Positions 33,270 through 42,302 of a DNA stretch of 64,000 nt are shown piece by piece. Source of the stretch: Gammaproteobacteria bacterium (GTDB lineage Bacteria > Pseudomonadota > Gammaproteobacteria > Pseudomonadales > JAUIET01). How positions within the stretch are numbered: position 1 is the stretch's first letter; each line of letters starts with the position of its first letter. The position numbers and the translations under genes are program-made. The DNA lies in the NCBI GenBank assembly GCA_030431775.1, contig JAUIHW010000004.1, positions 145,173 to 209,172 of the forward strand. The letters are read 5' to 3'. The notes beneath the pieces are model-generated. The model was given only the letters and a program-made list of their open reading frames with translations. It was not told the origin of the DNA and did not search any database.

Positions 33270-34255
33270 GCTGAAACCTCCGCGGCGTCCACTGGATAAA
33301 ACTGCGGCAGCATGGTTTTTTCATCCACTTGTTCAACACGCCCCTTCACTTTAAGCCCGATGCGCACCTCAGCTGAGTCGATACCCACCACATTGGCCAC
33401 CAGGCGGGTCCCCTCAGCGAGACTGATTACCGCGACGATCAGAGGATACTGGTAGCCCGGAAATTTCGGATAATGCATTTCCACAAAGCTATAAATCTCT
33501 CCGTCCAGACTCGACTCTATACTGTCCCACTCGGTAGACTGGCATTCCCCACACATCGGTCTCGGCGGATGGCGCAGAGTCTGGCAACTCTTACAGCGCT
33601 GGATCAATACACGGCCTTCATCACAGGCGTCCCACCACCAGGCGTTGTCCTGCCCTCTTGGGGCCTGGATGCGAGTGGGCAATTCGAGTTCGGTTGCACT
33701 CTCCGGTTTTTCCTGGGCCGGCACCTCAGGCGGTATAAACTTGAACACCCGGAAACGCTGGGTGCCAATCAATTCTCCGTCCTGGTTGCGAAACTTGGCC
33801 AGTGTTTGCAGAAAATAACCCAGGCCTCGCGCAGTGCTTTTCTGCTCGGAAATTTCTTCAATCACCGCATCTTCGTAAATAGCATCGCCCAACTTGGCTT
33901 CGGCGAAGTATTCCTGATCCACATTGGTTCCCAGAGAACCGGTAAAACCATGTGAATCAAAGTAGGCCACCAGGTCGGCCAGCCCATCCCCTGGTCGCCC
34001 GGTAGAAGCGACCGCATAGCCTTCCTGGTTCCAGACATACAGCATTGCCGGAGGGGCAATCAGATGACCACGGGCACTGGAGGCGGCCCAATCGGCATCG
34101 GTGTATGCCGGGTTACGATCTCCCATCACCTCTGCCCATTGGCGAATCATGGCACCGTTCACAGTGTCATAGGAGCGCTTCGGCTCAGGATGCAAGGAGC
34201 GGCCTACAAACTGGTATAAGCCTTCTTCAAATGCTTGGCGTTGTTCCGGGGTCAT
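33266..34255 (-). CDS. chsH2: MaoC-DUF35 fusion (ChsH2-like): hydratase plus zinc-ribbon/OB-fold acyl-CoA-binding domain
   Basis: A 329-residue two-domain protein. Residues 1-165 are a MaoC hot-dog domain with AEVMGDRNPAYTDADW, the usual hydratase signature. Residues about 185-329 are a DUF35 domain with a zinc ribbon (CKSCQTLRHPPRPMCGEC, four Cys) and an OB-fold (GEIYSFVEMHYP, LVANVVGI). This fusion followed by a short MaoC and an SCP2-thiolase is the arrangement of mycobacterial ChsH2-ChsH1-Ltp2, where DUF35 docks with Ltp2. The start at 34255 has AGGAA upstream, inside a CTAGG-CCTAG palindrome; a TTG at 34300 is less likely. It opens the operon, 78 bases after the DUF4091 gene. Confidence 0.88.
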   Translation of the reverse strand: MTPEQRQAFEEGLYQFVGRSLHPEPKRSYDTVNGAMIRQWAEVMGDRNPAYTDADWAASSARGHLIAPPAMLYVWNQEGYAVASTGRPGDGLADLVAYFDSHGFTGSLGTNVDQEYFAEAKLGDAIYEDAVIEEISEQKSTARGLGYFLQTLAKFRNQDGELIGTQRFRVFKFIPPEVPAQEKPESATELELPTRIQAPRGQDNAWWWDACDEGRVLIQRCKSCQTLRHPPRPMCGECQSTEWDSIESSLDGEIYSFVEMHYPKFPGYQYPLIVAVISLAEGTRLVANVVGIDSAEVRIGLKVKGRVEQVDEKTMLPQFYPVDAAEVSA

Positions 34256-34257
34256 AC

Positions 34258-34269
34258 CTAGGTTCCTAG
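34258..34269. promoter_or_regulatory. Palindrome over the chsH2-like ribosome site
   Basis: The sequence CTAGGTTCCTAG, with perfect CTAGG/CCTAG arms, lies two bases before the start codon of the chsH2-like gene. On the coding strand it contains the AGGAA that should serve as Shine-Dalgarno, so protein binding or RNA folding here could limit translation of the whole operon. Confidence 0.4.
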
Positions 34270-34333
34270 CACATTGTCCACAGGGCAAATCAGCCGGCAA
34301 GGATAAAGCAGCAGCAGCGGAGTTTCCATGACA

Positions 34334-36241
34334 TTACTGCAACGGCTGGCTGGCCAGCTGCAACGCTTGTTCGCGAAAGTCAATCCAGTCTGCATGCTTG
34401 CGCGACCATTGCGCGCGCTGCTGCCCCTGATCGATTGCCGCGCCCAATGCTACCGGGATAAGTTGCTCGAGTAAGGCATCCACTTTTTCCGCGTGCCCAT
34501 TTTGCCGGGCCAGTGTAATCAGTTCAGCATCCTGCAGACCACGCCGCCAGGCTTTGAGGCGCATGGAAGGCAATGGTCCGGGAACGGCCTCATAACCGAT
34601 TTTAGGTAACTGCTTGCCAGGGTAGACCATAACCCCGTTACCGTAGCGGTCATCGCCGAGCAGGTAGTTGGGCATTCGAAATGGTGCTTCATCCTGGCCC
34701 AGGTTGAGCGCCCACATGAAATGCCCATCAAAGCGATAGCGCGCCGTGATCAAACCCCAGCTTCGCATTTCAATGCCCGATGCGTTGACACTGTGAATAC
34801 CGACCGCCGGATGGCCGTCATGATAGAACCAGATACGCTCACCGTATTGCTGCCGGGAAGCGAGAAAGTCCGGTGCTGCAGCACTTCCATTTGGCGCCCA
34901 GAAGCGGACTGTCCCCCGCAAATCAAGGCCAGGAATGTTCTGCCAGCGACGTGGGTCGGAGTGGCTGGTCCAGATTAGATCAATGGCCTGCCGGTCGGCC
35001 CCACGATCTATTGCAGCCTGCGCTTGATGCATGGCGGTATGAGCACGCCGTACATAGTCATCCGAGTCATCACTCGACTGGGTCTCATCCGTTGGTCCGA
35101 CAAGCTCATCGTAAATGTAGGCGAAATAGTCCGTATCCAGCCAACCCTGCTGCTCAACCTCCTGTTGAAAGCGGGCGGCCCGGCGCGCCAGTAAATCAAG
35201 CTCTTCGGGCGAGGGCATCTCAGTCAGGTGAAAATCAACGCCCTGTTCCCAGGGAGTGCGCCAAATAGCCACCGGCGTGTTCTCGCCAGTGCCTCGATAG
35301 CCATATTCTTTGCTGAACAAACTGCCATCGAGTATCGGCCCGGCATAACGAATATAGGCCGGCCAATCCACGTCATGAATATCGTCCCAACGTTCCAGGA
35401 ACACCATTCGATGGCGGTGAGCAAGCTGCTGGTAACAGTGAGCCATCGCAATCCATCGCGCGCTGTCTCGAGCCTTACCGACTCCTTCCAACGCATAACT
35501 GCGGTACAGCTCACCGACGGCTTCAATGCTGGGTCTGTCCGGCAATGTCGCCTCCAGCAAGCGCAACTCCAGAGGTATCTCCAGCGCGCTACCATCATCC
35601 AGTATCAGTTTGATTGTTGACTGGTAGTTGCCAATGGGCTGACCGCGAGGTATGAACAAATCAAACCACAGATTGGTATTGTGGCCAGCCGCAGCCAGAG
35701 TCACTTTGGGTAACAGGGTGGTTTGGCGATCGAAGCAACCGGCTGTTGCAGGCACCAGAGCGTCCGGATAATGCCCAGGCCAAGGAAGAACTTCACTGTC
35801 CGCTCCATAAAGATGTCCACCTTTAAGTACCGGGTGATACCAGGCTTTAAACCAATCAAAATAACTGGCTGGCAGCCTGTGCCTGGCAGATGTCAGCTCG
35901 GCAAGCTCAACTTCCAATTCAGCCGGTGCCAGCAAAGACCGACGCCGCACAATCAATTGAAAAGCCACTGTTTCATTGCGTGCCGCCGTAAGCACTAGGC
36001 GCCCACTGTCGGCCAGATTAAACCTTGGGTGCTCCAAGGTTGGCAGCTCCCTGTCACGCAGTTTTGCCATGTCACTTGCCGCGCAGACCGTGACGCCCTG
36101 GTGGCTAACACAAAAGTCAGCCAGCGATCTTTCTTGCAGCCAGCGCTGCCCAATAGCAAAGACGATGACCAGTACTGAGCCCAGAAACAACACCCAGCTG
36201 CCCCCCTGCCTCCACTGTTGCGATGTACTTGAGCTATTCAA
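34334..36241 (-). CDS. DUF4091 (GH123-like) domain protein, membrane-anchored
   Basis: A 635-residue protein with an N-terminal membrane or signal helix (about 16-31) and a large DUF4091 module. NETVAFQLIV near 89-98 is the family's beta-sandwich segment. YIYDELVGPTDE has Asp378-Glu379, matching the adjacent Asp-Glu pair that GH123 beta-N-acetylgalactosaminidases use for substrate-assisted catalysis. The C-terminal PGPLPSMRLKAWRRGLQDAEL closes the DUF4091 region. It should face the periplasm. The start is TTG overlapping the stop of the TonB-receptor gene (TTGA). A GTG 16 codons on, after a G-rich stretch, is an alternative. Coupling to an outer-membrane receptor suggests uptake and trimming of an amino-sugar glycan, but no substrate is known. 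Confidence 0.83.
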   Translation of the reverse strand: MNSSSTSQQWRQGGSWVLFLGSVLVIVFAIGQRWLQERSLADFCVSHQGVTVCAASDMAKLRDRELPTLEHPRFNLADSGRLVLTAARNETVAFQLIVRRRSLLAPAELEVELAELTSARHRLPASYFDWFKAWYHPVLKGGHLYGADSEVLPWPGHYPDALVPATAGCFDRQTTLLPKVTLAAAGHNTNLWFDLFIPRGQPIGNYQSTIKLILDDGSALEIPLELRLLEATLPDRPSIEAVGELYRSYALEGVGKARDSARWIAMAHCYQQLAHRHRMVFLERWDDIHDVDWPAYIRYAGPILDGSLFSKEYGYRGTGENTPVAIWRTPWEQGVDFHLTEMPSPEELDLLARRAARFQQEVEQQGWLDTDYFAYIYDELVGPTDETQSSDDSDDYVRRAHTAMHQAQAAIDRGADRQAIDLIWTSHSDPRRWQNIPGLDLRGTVRFWAPNGSAAAPDFLASRQQYGERIWFYHDGHPAVGIHSVNASGIEMRSWGLITARYRFDGHFMWALNLGQDEAPFRMPNYLLGDDRYGNGVMVYPGKQLPKIGYEAVPGPLPSMRLKAWRRGLQDAELITLARQNGHAEKVDALLEQLIPVALGAAIDQGQQRAQWSRKHADWIDFREQALQLASQPLQ

Positions 36242-38289
36242 AATCCCCCCTCAACCTGGAATTCGGCAACCGGCCCCCAACGCCGGAAGCGCTCTTCAAC
36301 CCGACTGATGTCACCATCGCGCCTACCTGCATAAAAAGTACGCCGTAGATGGTCCTTGGTGTTAAACAGATTGCGCAACAAGAAACTAAATTTCATACCC
36401 TTAAACTGCTTCAACTCAACAAAGAAGCGGGTCTCGCCAAGAGTGTTGGCTCCAAATTGAACCTCATCGAGGCGGTAGGTATCCGACTTCACATCAAGAC
36501 GATGATTCAAACCCCATGCCCATTGCGTATTGGGAACATCATGTCTGAGTTCCGTGTAGAAAGAACTGATGTAATCGTCGTTGATTCGACGCTTTATACC
36601 GGTCAGAGGGTCGGCGAGTTCGCTTCGCTCCAGTGTGTACTGCAATTCCAGTTGCGCGCCATCCCAGCCAAAACGATGCAGATAAGTCGTGGATGTCCAA
36701 GACGCACCGTAACGCCTTGCAGAATCGAGGTTGCCAGCCGCTTCGCCGGCTCCTACTGGCACTCTGTCCACAATATCTTCAACATCGGCGAGCCATAACT
36801 GCAAAGACAGCTCTCCATAATCAAGAAAACTTTGTTCAAGCTTCAGATCCAGCCACCAAGTTTGCGGCACCACCAGCTGCGGGTTGCCCGATGCGCTGTT
36901 CTGTGCGTCCAAATTTACTGAAGAAATGAAGTCAAAGAAGTCCAGTTGGCCAACTTCGCGTTCCAGTTTGACACTTACCTGGCGCTCTGGCGTAAACTCG
37001 TGACTGATCGTAAGAAACCCCTTGGGCCGGGTGAACTCACGACTCAAACCCGCCTCCCCGGTTTGCTCGAGTTGCGAGAATTCTGCGCCCAACAGCAACT
37101 GTAGGTGAGTGCTGGCCCCCAGCGGTCTGCTTAGACTGATACTGGCATCGAACCGACGTTCTTCGACCCGCGCGCTGGCATTGTTGAGCGGAATACGCTG
37201 CAACTCGCCGCCATCCTGACTGGTAAAAAAACGGGAGGTCGCATCGATAAAATTAAACGCCCCCTCAAACGCGAATTGCCAGTTATTCTCCCCCATTGCC
37301 CGGCTGAATTCGCCACGGATAATGGACTCCCCCGCATTGGAGTCGCGTTGAAAGACCTCGCGCTGCAATACCCGCTCACGATCGGACAGGATTACGATTT
37401 CCGAGCGTACCGGAAGCCGCTCAAAGCGTTGGTAGCCGATCAGTTTCAAGCGACCACCCAGGGCCGTATTGGTGTAATCCGCACTCAATTCGGCAAGCCA
37501 GGTATTCTCATCGGTATCCAGGTAACGCGTGCTGCTTGCACCGCTGACCGGTATTCGCAAAGAATCTTCGTCGGTATCCTCACGATCCTGTTGATAGGAA
37601 GCGCTAAAGTTGCCAATAGCGCCGGATTCCGGCGTCCAGCTCAATGCGAGCGAGCCACCAGGCCGTTCAAAGTTATAGCTGGCGTATTCGTCGCGAGTTT
37701 CACGCAGCACTCCATCAGGCCCTCTGACCTCCTCCACGCCCCAGTGGCCGAAGCGGTCGGGCTTATTCTGCAGGTTGACCGTCCAGCCCAGCGCCCCCTG
37801 GCTACCACTTAAGGAGATATCGCCACGCCACCACACGGGGTCCATGCGACGCCGCTGGTGAGTTCTCCAGGACCAGGTACCCCGCGTTTCCGAATCGCTG
37901 ATGATGACATCCGCGACATCCCCACTCAGCCCGGGTATACCCAGGCGGGCGCCATCACGAATCACTATCCGTAATACCGACTCAGCTGGCACCCGCGCGA
38001 GCATTTGCAGAGCACTGTCGCGTTTACCGGAGCTCCGCGCGCCGTTGATAAGAATATTACTGCTGGCTTGCCCGAGACCTCGCGAATCGGCCACTTCATC
38101 GGCCACAAATCCAGGAACGCGATCAAGCATCTCCTTGGCCGTGCGGGGTGCAAATGGTGCGAAGAATTCGGCCGGGAAACTGCGCTCGCTTACTATCTGG
38201 CTTGGCTCAGTGGGCTCCGCAATCGCGATACTGCCAAGCGACTGCTGGCCTAGCCATATGCACAGTATTTTCCGCGCCAGACCGCGCAT
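36238..38289 (-). CDS. TonB-dependent receptor-like outer-membrane protein
   Basis: A 683-residue outer-membrane protein with a signal peptide ending near SIAIAEP. The plug domain begins at about 37 with FPAEFFAPFAPRTAKEMLDR, VPGFVADE and NILINGARSSGK. A barrel of alternating amphipathic strands follows and ends in FQVEGGF with a C-terminal Phe, as needed for outer-membrane insertion. No clear TonB box is seen between the signal and the plug. The barrel is smaller than in most TonB-dependent receptors. AGGATC precedes the ATG. It overlaps the DUF4091 gene by four bases, so the two are coupled. tRNA-Leu lies 70 bases upstream on the same strand. Confidence 0.88.
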   Translation of the reverse strand: MRGLARKILCIWLGQQSLGSIAIAEPTEPSQIVSERSFPAEFFAPFAPRTAKEMLDRVPGFVADEVADSRGLGQASSNILINGARSSGKRDSALQMLARVPAESVLRIVIRDGARLGIPGLSGDVADVIISDSETRGTWSWRTHQRRRMDPVWWRGDISLSGSQGALGWTVNLQNKPDRFGHWGVEEVRGPDGVLRETRDEYASYNFERPGGSLALSWTPESGAIGNFSASYQQDREDTDEDSLRIPVSGASSTRYLDTDENTWLAELSADYTNTALGGRLKLIGYQRFERLPVRSEIVILSDRERVLQREVFQRDSNAGESIIRGEFSRAMGENNWQFAFEGAFNFIDATSRFFTSQDGGELQRIPLNNASARVEERRFDASISLSRPLGASTHLQLLLGAEFSQLEQTGEAGLSREFTRPKGFLTISHEFTPERQVSVKLEREVGQLDFFDFISSVNLDAQNSASGNPQLVVPQTWWLDLKLEQSFLDYGELSLQLWLADVEDIVDRVPVGAGEAAGNLDSARRYGASWTSTTYLHRFGWDGAQLELQYTLERSELADPLTGIKRRINDDYISSFYTELRHDVPNTQWAWGLNHRLDVKSDTYRLDEVQFGANTLGETRFFVELKQFKGMKFSFLLRNLFNTKDHLRRTFYAGRRDGDISRVEERFRRWGPVAEFQVEGGF

Positions 38290-38329
38290 GGTGATCCTTG
38301 TGATTGTGCAGGATAGCTTTCATGCCGCA

Positions 38330-38347
38330 CGCAAGCTGTCGCTTGCG
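38330..38347 (-). terminator. Hairpin after the tRNA cluster, without T-run
   Basis: CGCAAGC-TGTC-GCTTGCG forms a perfect seven-base stem 12 bases downstream of tRNA-Leu. No T-run follows on the minus strand. It could be a weak or processing hairpin rather than a true terminator, and the receptor gene downstream might be reached by read-through. Confidence 0.35.
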
Positions 38348-38359
38348 CTCAGTCGGCAG

Positions 38360-38447
38360 TGGTGCCCGAGGCCGGAATCGAACCGGCACGGAGTTAACCT
38401 CCGAGGGATTTTAAGTCCCTTGCGTCTACCAATTTCGCCACCCGGGC
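38360..38447 (-). tRNA. tRNA-Leu (anticodon TAA)
   Basis: 88 bases including an encoded CCA. The acceptor GCCCGGG pairs with CTCGGGC, the anticodon arm reads GGGA-CTTAAAA-TCCC, there is a long variable arm as in class II tRNAs, and the T-loop is GGTTCGATTCC. It is the third tRNA of the Gly-Cys-Leu set. Confidence 0.97.
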
Positions 38448-38511
38448 ATGCATTTAAAGCATACACTGTTTGTTGTTGCTTCGCTGAAAACCCGGAGATT
38501 TACGGTTGAGA

Positions 38512-38585
38512 TGGAGGCGCGGGTCGGAATCGAACCGGCGTATACGGAGTTGCAGTCCGCTGCATAACCACTCTGCCACCGCGCC
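38512..38585 (-). tRNA. tRNA-Cys (anticodon GCA)
   Basis: 74 bases with encoded CCA. The acceptor is GGCGCGG, the anticodon arm reads CGGA-CTGCAAC-TCCG, and the T-loop is GGTTCGATTCC. It is the middle gene of the Gly-Cys-Leu tRNA set. Confidence 0.97.
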
Positions 38586-38618
38586 ATTTAAACTCTTGTC
38601 AGCAGGAAAGCAAACCCT

Positions 38619-38694
38619 TGGAGCGGGAAACCGGGTTCGAACCGGCGACCTCAACCTTGGCAAGGTTGCGCTCTACCAACTGAGCTATTCCCGC
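38619..38694 (-). tRNA. tRNA-Gly (anticodon GCC)
   Basis: 76 bases with encoded CCA. The acceptor is GCGGGAA, the D-arm is AGCTCAGTTGGTAGAGC, the anticodon is GCC in CTTGCCAAG, and the T-loop is GGTTCGAACCC. It is the first gene of the set and is preceded by a TATAAT box 42 bases upstream. Confidence 0.97.
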
Positions 38695-38735
38695 AAGCCT
38701 ATGAAAACATAGCTTTTTGCAAAGTTTCCTGACGC

Positions 38736-38741
38736 ATTATA
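38736..38741 (-). promoter_or_regulatory. -10 box of the Gly-Cys-Leu tRNA operon
   Basis: A perfect TATAAT on the minus strand, 42 bases before mature tRNA-Gly, is followed by a GC-containing discriminator (GCGTCAGG), as expected for growth-rate-controlled stable RNA promoters. The -35 region is a poor match. The rest of 38695-38922, between tRNA-Gly and nadC, shows no gene. Confidence 0.6.
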
Positions 38742-38922
38742 CGCCGAGAACGCTCAAGCTCGTCGCCATATCGACGGCCAACTAAACAGGGCTTTCAGAC
38801 AAGCCGAGCTGAGCGGCGTGCATTCTATCGAGGTCCCCGTTTTTCGTCAATTGGGATAATCTCTCAATATCCCTTATTCTTTCCAACCCGGGTGGCAAGC
38901 CCAGGCCAGGCCCACCTGACGA

Positions 38923-39774
38923 TTATTCAAAGCGCATCGAGAGGTCAACGGCCCGACAGTCTTTGGTCAGCGCCCCTATCGAGATGTAATCCACGCCGGT
39001 TTGCGCAATCGGAAGAATTGTCTGCTCGTTGATGCCTCCGGATGCTTCCAGCCGGGCCCGCCCCTTGGCCCGCTCAACCGCAGTGCGCAAATCGGAGAGG
39101 CTGAAGTTATCCAGCATGATAATGTCAGCTTTCGCCTGCAGCGCCTGATCGAGCTCTTCCAGCGTTTCCACTTCGACCTCGATCGGTTTCCCCGGCGCCA
39201 GCTTTCTGGCTGCCTGTACAGTTGCCATAATCGACCCACAGGCATTAATGTGGTTTTCCTTTATCAGAAACGCATCGTATAAGCCCATGCGATGGTTGAA
39301 GCAACCTCCGGTGGCAACGGCATACTTCTGCGCAAGCCGCAGGCCCGGTAGCGTTTTACGGGTGTCGAGCAGCTTCACGTCGGTGGACGCCACCAGTGAA
39401 GCATAGTGGCGTGACAGAGTCGCGGTAGCAGACAGGGTTTGCAGGAAGTTCAGGGCTGAGCGCTCGCCTGTCAGAAGCGCTCGGGAACAGCCTTCGAGTT
39501 CCACAATGCACTGGTTCTCTTCTACCTGCTGGCCCTCAGCAACCTTCCAGTCAATGTGTACCTGTGGGTCCAATCGACTGAATACTTCCTCGGCCCAGGG
39601 TAAACCGCAGATAGTGGCTGTTTGCCTGGAAATGATGCGTGCCCGCGAGGTGCTTGCCGCTGGAATCAGCTGTGCCGAAATATCGCCCGCGCCGACGTCT
39701 TCCTCCAGGGCTGCATCTACGTTATGACGAACTGCTTCGTTCAGAGTATCTGGATCAACCATCGTGTTTACCAT
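38923..39774 (-). CDS. nadC: Nicotinate-nucleotide pyrophosphorylase (carboxylating)
   Basis: A 283-residue quinolinate phosphoribosyltransferase of NAD synthesis. Motifs are [16 protein letters not shown] near 18-33, [17 protein letters not shown], the [23 protein letters not shown] and [18 protein letters not shown] segments (positions about 134-170, with the basic residues that bind quinolinate and PRPP), and [10 protein letters not shown]. The length is as in E. coli (297). A second ATG four codons on (39762) is an equally plausible start. It sits between pgsA and the tRNA genes, where enterics have no gene. Confidence 0.97.
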   Translation of the reverse strand: MVNTMVDPDTLNEAVRHNVDAALEEDVGAGDISAQLIPAASTSRARIISRQTATICGLPWAEEVFSRLDPQVHIDWKVAEGQQVEENQCIVELEGCSRALLTGERSALNFLQTLSATATLSRHYASLVASTDVKLLDTRKTLPGLRLAQKYAVATGGCFNHRMGLYDAFLIKENHINACGSIMATVQAARKLAPGKPIEVEVETLEELDQALQAKADIIMLDNFSLSDLRTAVERAKGRARLEASGGINEQTILPIAQTGVDYISIGALTKDCRAVDLSMRFE

Positions 39775-39850
39775 CAGTGCTCGAAATATAATACGGAGGG
39801 CTTCGTTCTGAATCGGATAGGCCCTTAAGCAAAAAACTGACCAAATCGAC

Positions 39851-40405
39851 TTATTTCTTCAGGCGAAGGTCTGGGGCCGCCGCCTTAAGGTAGACAAACA
39901 TCGACCACAGGGTCAAGACGGCCGCGGCGTAGATCAGTACGTAACCCAGATAGACCAGCTTGGGCATCAGATGCTGCCCTGCCGCCAGCAGTACGGCGAT
40001 TGCCGTCATTTGAAAGCCGGTTTTAATCTTGCCCACATAGGAAACCGCAACACTGGTCCGCTTGCCAAGTTCTGCCATCCATTCGCGCAGCGCCGACACC
40101 AGTATTTCCCGGCAAATAATAATGCAAGCGGGTATGGCAAACCACGGACTTGCATGCAACTCCACCAGCAATACCAAGGCAACTGCGACCATCAGCTTAT
40201 CGGCAACCGGGTCCATAAAGGCACCGAAAGGAGTGCTTTGATCGAGCTTACGGGCGAGATAACCGTCCAGCCAATCAGTAATGGCGGCCAACACAAACAC
40301 GGCGGCTGTGACCTGATAGTGCCAGGGAAATGCCCAGTAGAAAGTAAGAACCAGCATAGGGATCATCAGCACCCGAAAAACGGTCAATGCATTGGGTATA
40401 TTCAT
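39851..40405 (-). CDS. pgsA: CDP-diacylglycerol-glycerol-3-phosphate 3-phosphatidyltransferase
   Basis: A 184-residue inner-membrane enzyme that makes phosphatidylglycerol phosphate. It starts [16 protein letters not shown] as in E. coli PgsA (182 aa). The CDP-alcohol phosphotransferase motif D-G-x2-A-R-x8-G-x3-D-x3-D is intact as [20 protein letters not shown] plus VADK. Several hydrophobic helices follow. The start at 40405 has GGCTGGA upstream; the longer frame to 40471 overlaps uvrC and is unlikely. It lies 58 bases after uvrC in the conserved order gacA-uvrC-pgsA. Confidence 0.97.
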   Translation of the reverse strand: MNIPNALTVFRVLMIPMLVLTFYWAFPWHYQVTAAVFVLAAITDWLDGYLARKLDQSTPFGAFMDPVADKLMVAVALVLLVELHASPWFAIPACIIICREILVSALREWMAELGKRTSVAVSYVGKIKTGFQMTAIAVLLAAGQHLMPKLVYLGYVLIYAAAVLTLWSMFVYLKAAAPDLRLKK

Positions 40406-40463
40406 TCCAGCCGCAGTCCCCAGGCTAGTCGCGTTGCCAAACGTGACATTATGACCCAGAAGA

Positions 40464-42287
40464 CTAGTCACTGTGCAAGCTGTGGTAAATGTCAGTGGCG
40501 GTTTTTTTGCTGATTCCTGGCACTTTACTCAAATCCTGGATACTGGCACGTTGTACTTCCTGAAGCCCGCCAAAATGGCGCAAGAGGGCCTGACGGCGCT
40601 TACTGCCTACCCCTTCAATCCCCTCAAGGACCGATACGTTACGTTTCTTGGAGCGCCTCGCCCGATGCCCGGCCACCGCAAAGCGATGGCTTTCATCGCG
40701 CACCTGCTGGATCAGGTGCAACGCTGGGGAGTCACCATTCAGTACCAGTTCCTCGCGGGTGCCGGCGCGAATGATTTGCTCCATACCGGCTTTTCTCGAA
40801 GGCCCTTTGGCCACAGCCAGCACGTTCAGATCATCAATTGCCAGCTCCCGCAACACTCTCTCCGCTTCGCTTAGCTGCCCTTTTCCGCCATCGATCAGCA
40901 GCACATCCGGTTTCTGGCCTTCCCCCTGCTGCAGGCGCTTGAATCGCCTGCGCAGCGCCTGTTCCATCGCTGCGTAGTCGTCACCCGCCTGCACACCATC
41001 GATGTTGAAGCGTCGATAGTCGGTTTTACGAGCCCCGGAAAGGTCAAATACCACGCAGGATGCAACCGTCGCCTCACCGGATGAGTGGCTGATATCAAAG
41101 CACTCGATTCGTTGCGGTAGCTCGGTCAACTGGAGCACGTCCTGCAAACTCTCAAAGCGGCTTGCGATACTTTGCCGATTGGCCAGCCTGGCCTCAAGAT
41201 TCTGTTGTGCAGCGGTTGCGGCCAGTTGGACCCATTGCGCTCGATTGGCTCGAGCCCGGCAGACTATCGCCACTTTTCGCTTGCAGTAATCCGCAAGTGC
41301 CGATTCCAGCACATCCACGTCCGGCACTTCCTGATCCAGCAATATCTCTCTGGGCACTTCTTTGGCTACATCGCCCAGGTAATACTGGCTGACAAAGGAA
41401 AACAGCAGCTCCGCACTGCCCTCCTCCAGCTGCGGTTTGGGAAAATAGCTGCGGCTCCCAAGAATTCTTCCGGCCCTGACAAACAGCACATGCACACAGG
41501 CAGTACCAGACGCCTGTGCCGCGGCCAGCACGTCGATGTCGCCGCGCTTCCCTTCAATGCTTTGGGCATCCTGCATCCGACGCAGGTCGGTAATCTGATC
41601 ACGAATTACTGCCGCTTGCTCAAACTCCAGTTCCTGCGACGCCTTATCCATTCGGTCGGCCAGTTCACCCAACAGCTTCTGATCTTCTCCCTGCAGAAAC
41701 ATCCGCGTATACCGTACGCTGTTTTGATACTCCTCGTCAGATACCTTGCCTACGCAGGGGGCCGTACAGCGGTCTATCTGGTATTGCAGACAAGGGCGGG
41801 TGCGATTGCGGTAATAGCTGTCCTTACACTGGCGTACTCGAAACACCTTCTGCAGCAAATGCAGACTCTCGCGCACCGAACCGGCATTTGGGAACGGGCC
41901 GAAGTATTCACCCTTTTTTCGTTTACTGCCGCGGTGAAAAGCCAGGCGAGGATGTGAGTGGTCAGTTAGTAAAATATACGGGTAGGACTTGTCATCACGC
42001 AGCAGAATATTATAAGGCGGGCGGTGTGCCTTAATCAGATTCTGTTCCAGAATCAACGCTTCAGATTCGCTGTTGGTTACGGTGACCTGAATGCTGTGTA
42101 TTTTCTGCACCAGGGCAACTGTTTTGCTGTTTAATCCACGGCTACGAAAATAGCTGGCAACCCGATTGCGCAGGTTTTTTGCCTTGCCGACATACAGCAC
42201 TTCGTTACCAGCATCGAGCATCTGGTAGACACCGGGTTTGCGGGTCAGGGTTTTCAGATATGTTTCGGCATCAAAACCGTTTTGCAC
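40464..42287 (-). CDS. uvrC: Excinuclease ABC subunit C
   Basis: A 607-residue nucleotide-excision repair endonuclease, the size of E. coli UvrC (610). The GIY-YIG domain reads PGVYQMLDAGNEVLYVGKAK at about 19-38. The UVR motif (FEQAAVIRDQITDLRRM) lies near 217-233. The RNase H-like C-terminal nuclease begins at RIECFDISHSSG and has LIDGGKGQLSEA, and two helix-hairpin-helix repeats end the protein. The start is GTG, supported by alignment of QNGFDAETYLKTL with E. coli. It follows gacA, as in many gammaproteobacteria, and pgsA comes next. Confidence 0.97.
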   Translation of the reverse strand: MQNGFDAETYLKTLTRKPGVYQMLDAGNEVLYVGKAKNLRNRVASYFRSRGLNSKTVALVQKIHSIQVTVTNSESEALILEQNLIKAHRPPYNILLRDDKSYPYILLTDHSHPRLAFHRGSKRKKGEYFGPFPNAGSVRESLHLLQKVFRVRQCKDSYYRNRTRPCLQYQIDRCTAPCVGKVSDEEYQNSVRYTRMFLQGEDQKLLGELADRMDKASQELEFEQAAVIRDQITDLRRMQDAQSIEGKRGDIDVLAAAQASGTACVHVLFVRAGRILGSRSYFPKPQLEEGSAELLFSFVSQYYLGDVAKEVPREILLDQEVPDVDVLESALADYCKRKVAIVCRARANRAQWVQLAATAAQQNLEARLANRQSIASRFESLQDVLQLTELPQRIECFDISHSSGEATVASCVVFDLSGARKTDYRRFNIDGVQAGDDYAAMEQALRRRFKRLQQGEGQKPDVLLIDGGKGQLSEAERVLRELAIDDLNVLAVAKGPSRKAGMEQIIRAGTREELVLNGDSPALHLIQQVRDESHRFAVAGHRARRSKKRNVSVLEGIEGVGSKRRQALLRHFGGLQEVQRASIQDLSKVPGISKKTATDIYHSLHSD

Positions 42288-42302
42288 CGCGCTAGTATCC
42301 TG

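Noticed and set aside
38330..38347. Strong intrinsic terminator after the tRNA cluster
   Set aside because: The hairpin is perfect but lacks a T-run. It is kept only as a low-confidence feature.
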